64,000 nt of DNA, from assembly GCF_036785885.1 (NCBI RefSeq), contig NC_092320.1:16865557-16929556 (forward strand), read 5' to 3'. The notes beneath the pieces were generated by a model. That model was not told where the DNA came from. It saw only the letters and a program-made list of their open reading frames with translations, and ran no database searches. The position numbers and the translations under genes were made by a program. This document shows positions 60,828 to 64,000 of the stretch, one piece after another. Origin of the DNA: Coffea arabica (lineage: Eukaryota; Streptophyta; Magnoliopsida; Gentianales; Rubiaceae). Positions within the stretch are counted from its first letter, which is position 1, and the number at the start of each line of letters is the position of its first letter.

Positions 60828-63465
60828 TCATATTGACACATAACCACCAGCACAACCATTTTGCCATGCTAAGTTGGACAAATCAGTACCACCAATAGCA
60901 TACTTCCAAACATCCTCCATATTGAAATCAGAGGGGATCATGGTACCCCCTGATAAATGGACCGGTTCCATACTCAAATTAGAGGGCATCATGGTACCCT
61001 TTGATAAATGGAACGGTTCAGTGAACTCTTGAGTACTTTGAGTAATTGCTTCGAGCCCACCATGAGAATTAGTGTATCCTTGGAAATCTTGAAATAGATC
61101 ATGAGGAAATTGGAAACTAGAAAGATCATAGATAACCTGGTTTGAATTGGCATCACCTCCTGTGTCTAGAGCGCTGGTAATATACTCCATACATTGATCG
61201 TTTGTAGAACCAGCAGCCAAATCATTGTCCTCATTCTGCATGGGAGCTTCATTCACTGTAAGACACTGGTCAAGATTTTCCCTCATCAATTCTTCCGTGT
61301 CACCTTCATTTTCATCTTTGTTTTTGCGTTTTATGTTCATATACAATCTACACAAAACTGGATCCGACTGTCAAAAATGAACAACATGTTAGTAATGTAT
61401 AATGGAGTTTGGAAATAAAAAAAGCCATGCAAATGGACAGCCTATATTATTTGAGAAGTGGTTACTGAGCACTTAGTAGAATATTGTTGTAAAGACTTGT
61501 AGATTAAGAAGTGGACACCACTACTCTTTTACATAATAGTGTATGTATGTACTATACTGACAGAAATCAAGAAGTAAATTGTTCTTGACTTGGTGGGTAG
61601 AGCTCGGTTGTCAAAGAGTTTTAATCACCACTTCCCGAAAATTATCAAAAAAAAAAAAAAAAAAAAAAAACCCTAACTTGTTTCCTACTGAAAACTTATT
61701 CTTATGCTGTATATGAAGATTTCTACCTTCTAATGATTATATCTGTTGGACTCAAGCATGAAAACTGGGAGCGCAGGGAGAGGAAATCTCCTCCCAAGTT
61801 CTATATATTCATATTTTTTTTGAAAATTTTTCTATGTTGGTTCTGAAATTTACATGTGCATGCATGTTACATCTTCAAATCCATCGTTGGTTGGGCAACA
61901 TATATGTCTAGCTACCTAGGCGCACTATGTGTATAAACATCCAAAATGTGCCTATATATCCAAACTAAGACATGCATAGATAACACATAAAAGACATTAA
62001 AATGTTTCATGAAATAATCAGATGAGAAGGAGAAGAGAAGAAGTGAGAATAAGCATAGCATGAATTGTTATTCTTATTACTGTCCATTGAAAAGATTATA
62101 AGAATACCTTGAAGTATATAAATAATATATAAAGCAAGTTAATCAGAAAATAAGTACTGGCTTGTACCTTGGGGTTATTTGCATGAATTCTATATTCATG
62201 CATCTTCCAAGCCGTTTTTTGACCAGGCCCAAGTAAGAAATCTAGTGACTTCCGGTAGCCGACGGTATTGCCATTGTAATAAATCTTCTTGTCTTTGCCG
62301 GTGGGTTTCCAAAATCCACCATCTCCACATGATCGAGAGGGACGGCTGCCTTTGGGGTATTTGTTCGTCAAATAGGTGAAGAAGTACCATCCGTTCACGT
62401 TATGAAAGCTATCCGATTTGTATCTATCTGCGCATATATAATCAAAAAAGAAATAAGCAAATATATAGCATAGTCATGCAATATTACAACAAAATAAAGA
62501 AAAAGGGGATCATAATTTATTTATCAAGGCTGCTTTTATTCAAATTTTGTTAGGGACAAATACCCATTTTTCAGACAGACAAGAATGTTAGTTATTAAAT
62601 TAGACACATAGCCCAAACCCTAAACTAATCACTTTTACGTACGTGCATCAATGAGAAACCCTCTAACCCCAAATCTCATCTCTATGACGATGGTGTTTTC
62701 GTGATCTAAGGTGGTGGGTAGTATTTTAGGGTATTTTTTTGGTCCACCAACTATTTTTCGTGGAACACAATTCACAATAAAATCCACAATCGAAAGAAAC
62801 CAATCAAAAAACTTGAAATCATGAAGCCTAAAGATGGTTTAAATTTCAAAGATTTTGCCTAATTAATTGGGGATTATGGAATTAAAAGGGGTTCAATTAT
62901 GCTCTATCGTTAAACAGCAAACACTTGTACATAGCATATTGTTATAAGAACATCAGACTATGTCAAATACTTTCCTTCGCATGGAGTAAAGTTCCCGAAA
63001 GGGTTTTCAGAACATATTTATCGAGAAAACGCCTAAAAGATGTTTTCCGAGTTCTTTATCCGAAAACTAGAAAAACAGCTGTTAGAATAACATAAAGTTT
63101 TTTCAATTGTATAGATACTAACTTGTAAGTTCTTGAGGATTGTGGCCGTAGACATTGGCTTCATGAATTCTGTTAAGTGGTAATGGAGCCTTGGCGATCC
63201 TTTTCCTCAAGTAGTGTACAATTAGCTCTTCATCAGTGGGGCAAAACCTGTAACCGCGTGGCATAGAATCCAGAAAATTCTGTGAATTTTCGTGGAGAAT
63301 TATGCCTTGCTGAACCGGTTGCTGCTGATCATCGAGGAGATACGGCTGGTGTTGATGTTGCAGTGGCTGCTGCTGTTGGCCCTGCAAGGGCGGCCAGTGG
63401 TGGTGGAGGAGGTGATCATGGAGGAGGTATGGCTGCTCCTCCCTCTGCTGGTGGTGATTGTCCAT
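60828..63465 (-). CDS. NAC transcription factor, complete three-exon gene (Asp45 form)
   Basis: Exons are 63465-63123, 62427-62168 and 61367-60828, giving 380 residues. The protein matches 24663-27297, including Asp45; a silent change near 63259 distinguishes them. This is the intact counterpart of the remnant at 12538-12704 and shows what was lost there. Domain layout is as for 24663-27297. Confidence 0.92.
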
Positions 63466-64000
63466 GCTTGTTGAATGTTGAAGAGGCTTCTTTCGCCGGA
63501 GGCGCAGTTACCTAAAATAAGCGCCAAATGAGGTATATATATATTTTTGTCGTTGGGGTGCCAACCTGGCACTAAATGTCCGGTACATCCGTACAAGTGG
63601 GGTCGGGTATAGACTCCAGTTGCAGTACAATTCTACTTCTTCTTCTACTTCTCCCCGAATTATACTCAATTATTTTGAAATTTTGGATAACAATAAGAAC
63701 ATTCTTCCATGCCGCCTGTCTATATATCATAATTTTTATAATTTAATACCTAAGGTAATAAAGTTTTAATAAATTTATAATCTAAGACAAAAGAATAAGA
63801 GTTAAAGTTGTCTTAATGTAGCATAATCTTTGAAAATTATAGTAATTTAATCCATATTTGTCGTTCCATAACTTTTAAATATTGTTAGTCCACATATAGA
63901 TTTATGAATTAATCTTCTATATATTGGCACTTTCGCTATTGGATGCGTGATACACAATCTGAATTTAAATTAATCCAAATTTTATATATGTGTCATGTAT
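63466..64000. other. NAC 5' flank, runs off the right edge
   Basis: It is homologous to 27298-27832 and shares its distinguishing bases (GGGGTGCCAACC near 63555 rather than GGGCTGCC), so it begins a beta-type spacer. No gene seen. Confidence 0.55.

Larger units (their letters stand above)
48291..60994. repeat. Segmental duplication of 1-12704 (alpha block), constant offset 48290
   Basis: Every feature I compared in 1-12704 recurs at exactly +48290, so there is no net length change across 12.7 kb. The one base difference I found is in the A/T run near 12140 versus 60430. The left boundary lies outside the window; the right boundary is where 12705 diverges. Confidence 0.92.

Overview
This is AT-rich nuclear DNA from a flowering plant, probably a dicot. 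It has spliced genes with GT-AG introns, a plant NAC transcription factor, a DUF642 cell-wall protein, a plastid-type methionine sulfoxide reductase B, Ty3-type LTR retrotransposons, a tRNA-derived SINE and several MITEs. The mix of a gag-only LTR element and these MITEs reminds me of an asterid such as coffee, but that is a low-confidence guess.

The window is a local tandem array of a unit of about 14.6 kb. Its basic order is NAC (minus strand), spacer, DUF642 (plus strand), 982-bp MITE, then the next NAC (minus strand), so each DUF642 gene and the NAC after it converge. There are three intact DUF642 genes (8221-10354, 42002-44133, 56511-58644) and one 3' remnant (22345-22482). There are three intact NAC genes (24663-27297, 46257-48894, 60828-63465), one cut by the window edge (exon 1 at 262-604) and one truncated by rearrangement (12538-12704).

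Two kinds of spacer alternate. The 'alpha' spacer (1-12704 and 48291-60994, constant offset 48290, almost no differences) carries a retroposed MsrB gene, a 1.9-kb TAA-flanked DNA element and a SINE. The 'beta' spacer (about 26.7-48.3 kb, probably beginning again at about 62.9 kb) has clean empty sites for all three, but carries its own 133-bp MITE and two LTR insertions. These presence/absence differences give precise target-site duplications and polarise the duplication history.

Between 12705 and 22344 the array is broken by a patchwork of truncated LTR retrotransposons. It joins the C-terminal end of one NAC gene to the 3' end of the next DUF642 gene, so most of one unit has been lost. The beta spacer contains a solo LTR (28534-30222, TSD GTTTT) and a complete non-autonomous gag-only LTR element (30333-38299, TSD AGTAC).

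The DUF642 products are predicted secreted cell-wall proteins, the NAC products nuclear regulators, and the retroposed MsrB a probable cytosolic enzyme that has lost its plastid transit peptide. Nothing in the sequence links them into one pathway; they are neighbours co-amplified by duplication.

The most novel signal is non-coding. Two LTR-element families with different LTRs share two copies each of an AGGA-loop hairpin joined to a GTGTGGGGG polypurine tract, with covarying stems. They also share a doubled GAGTAACCGGG / TTCGCGT motif lying between the two hairpins.
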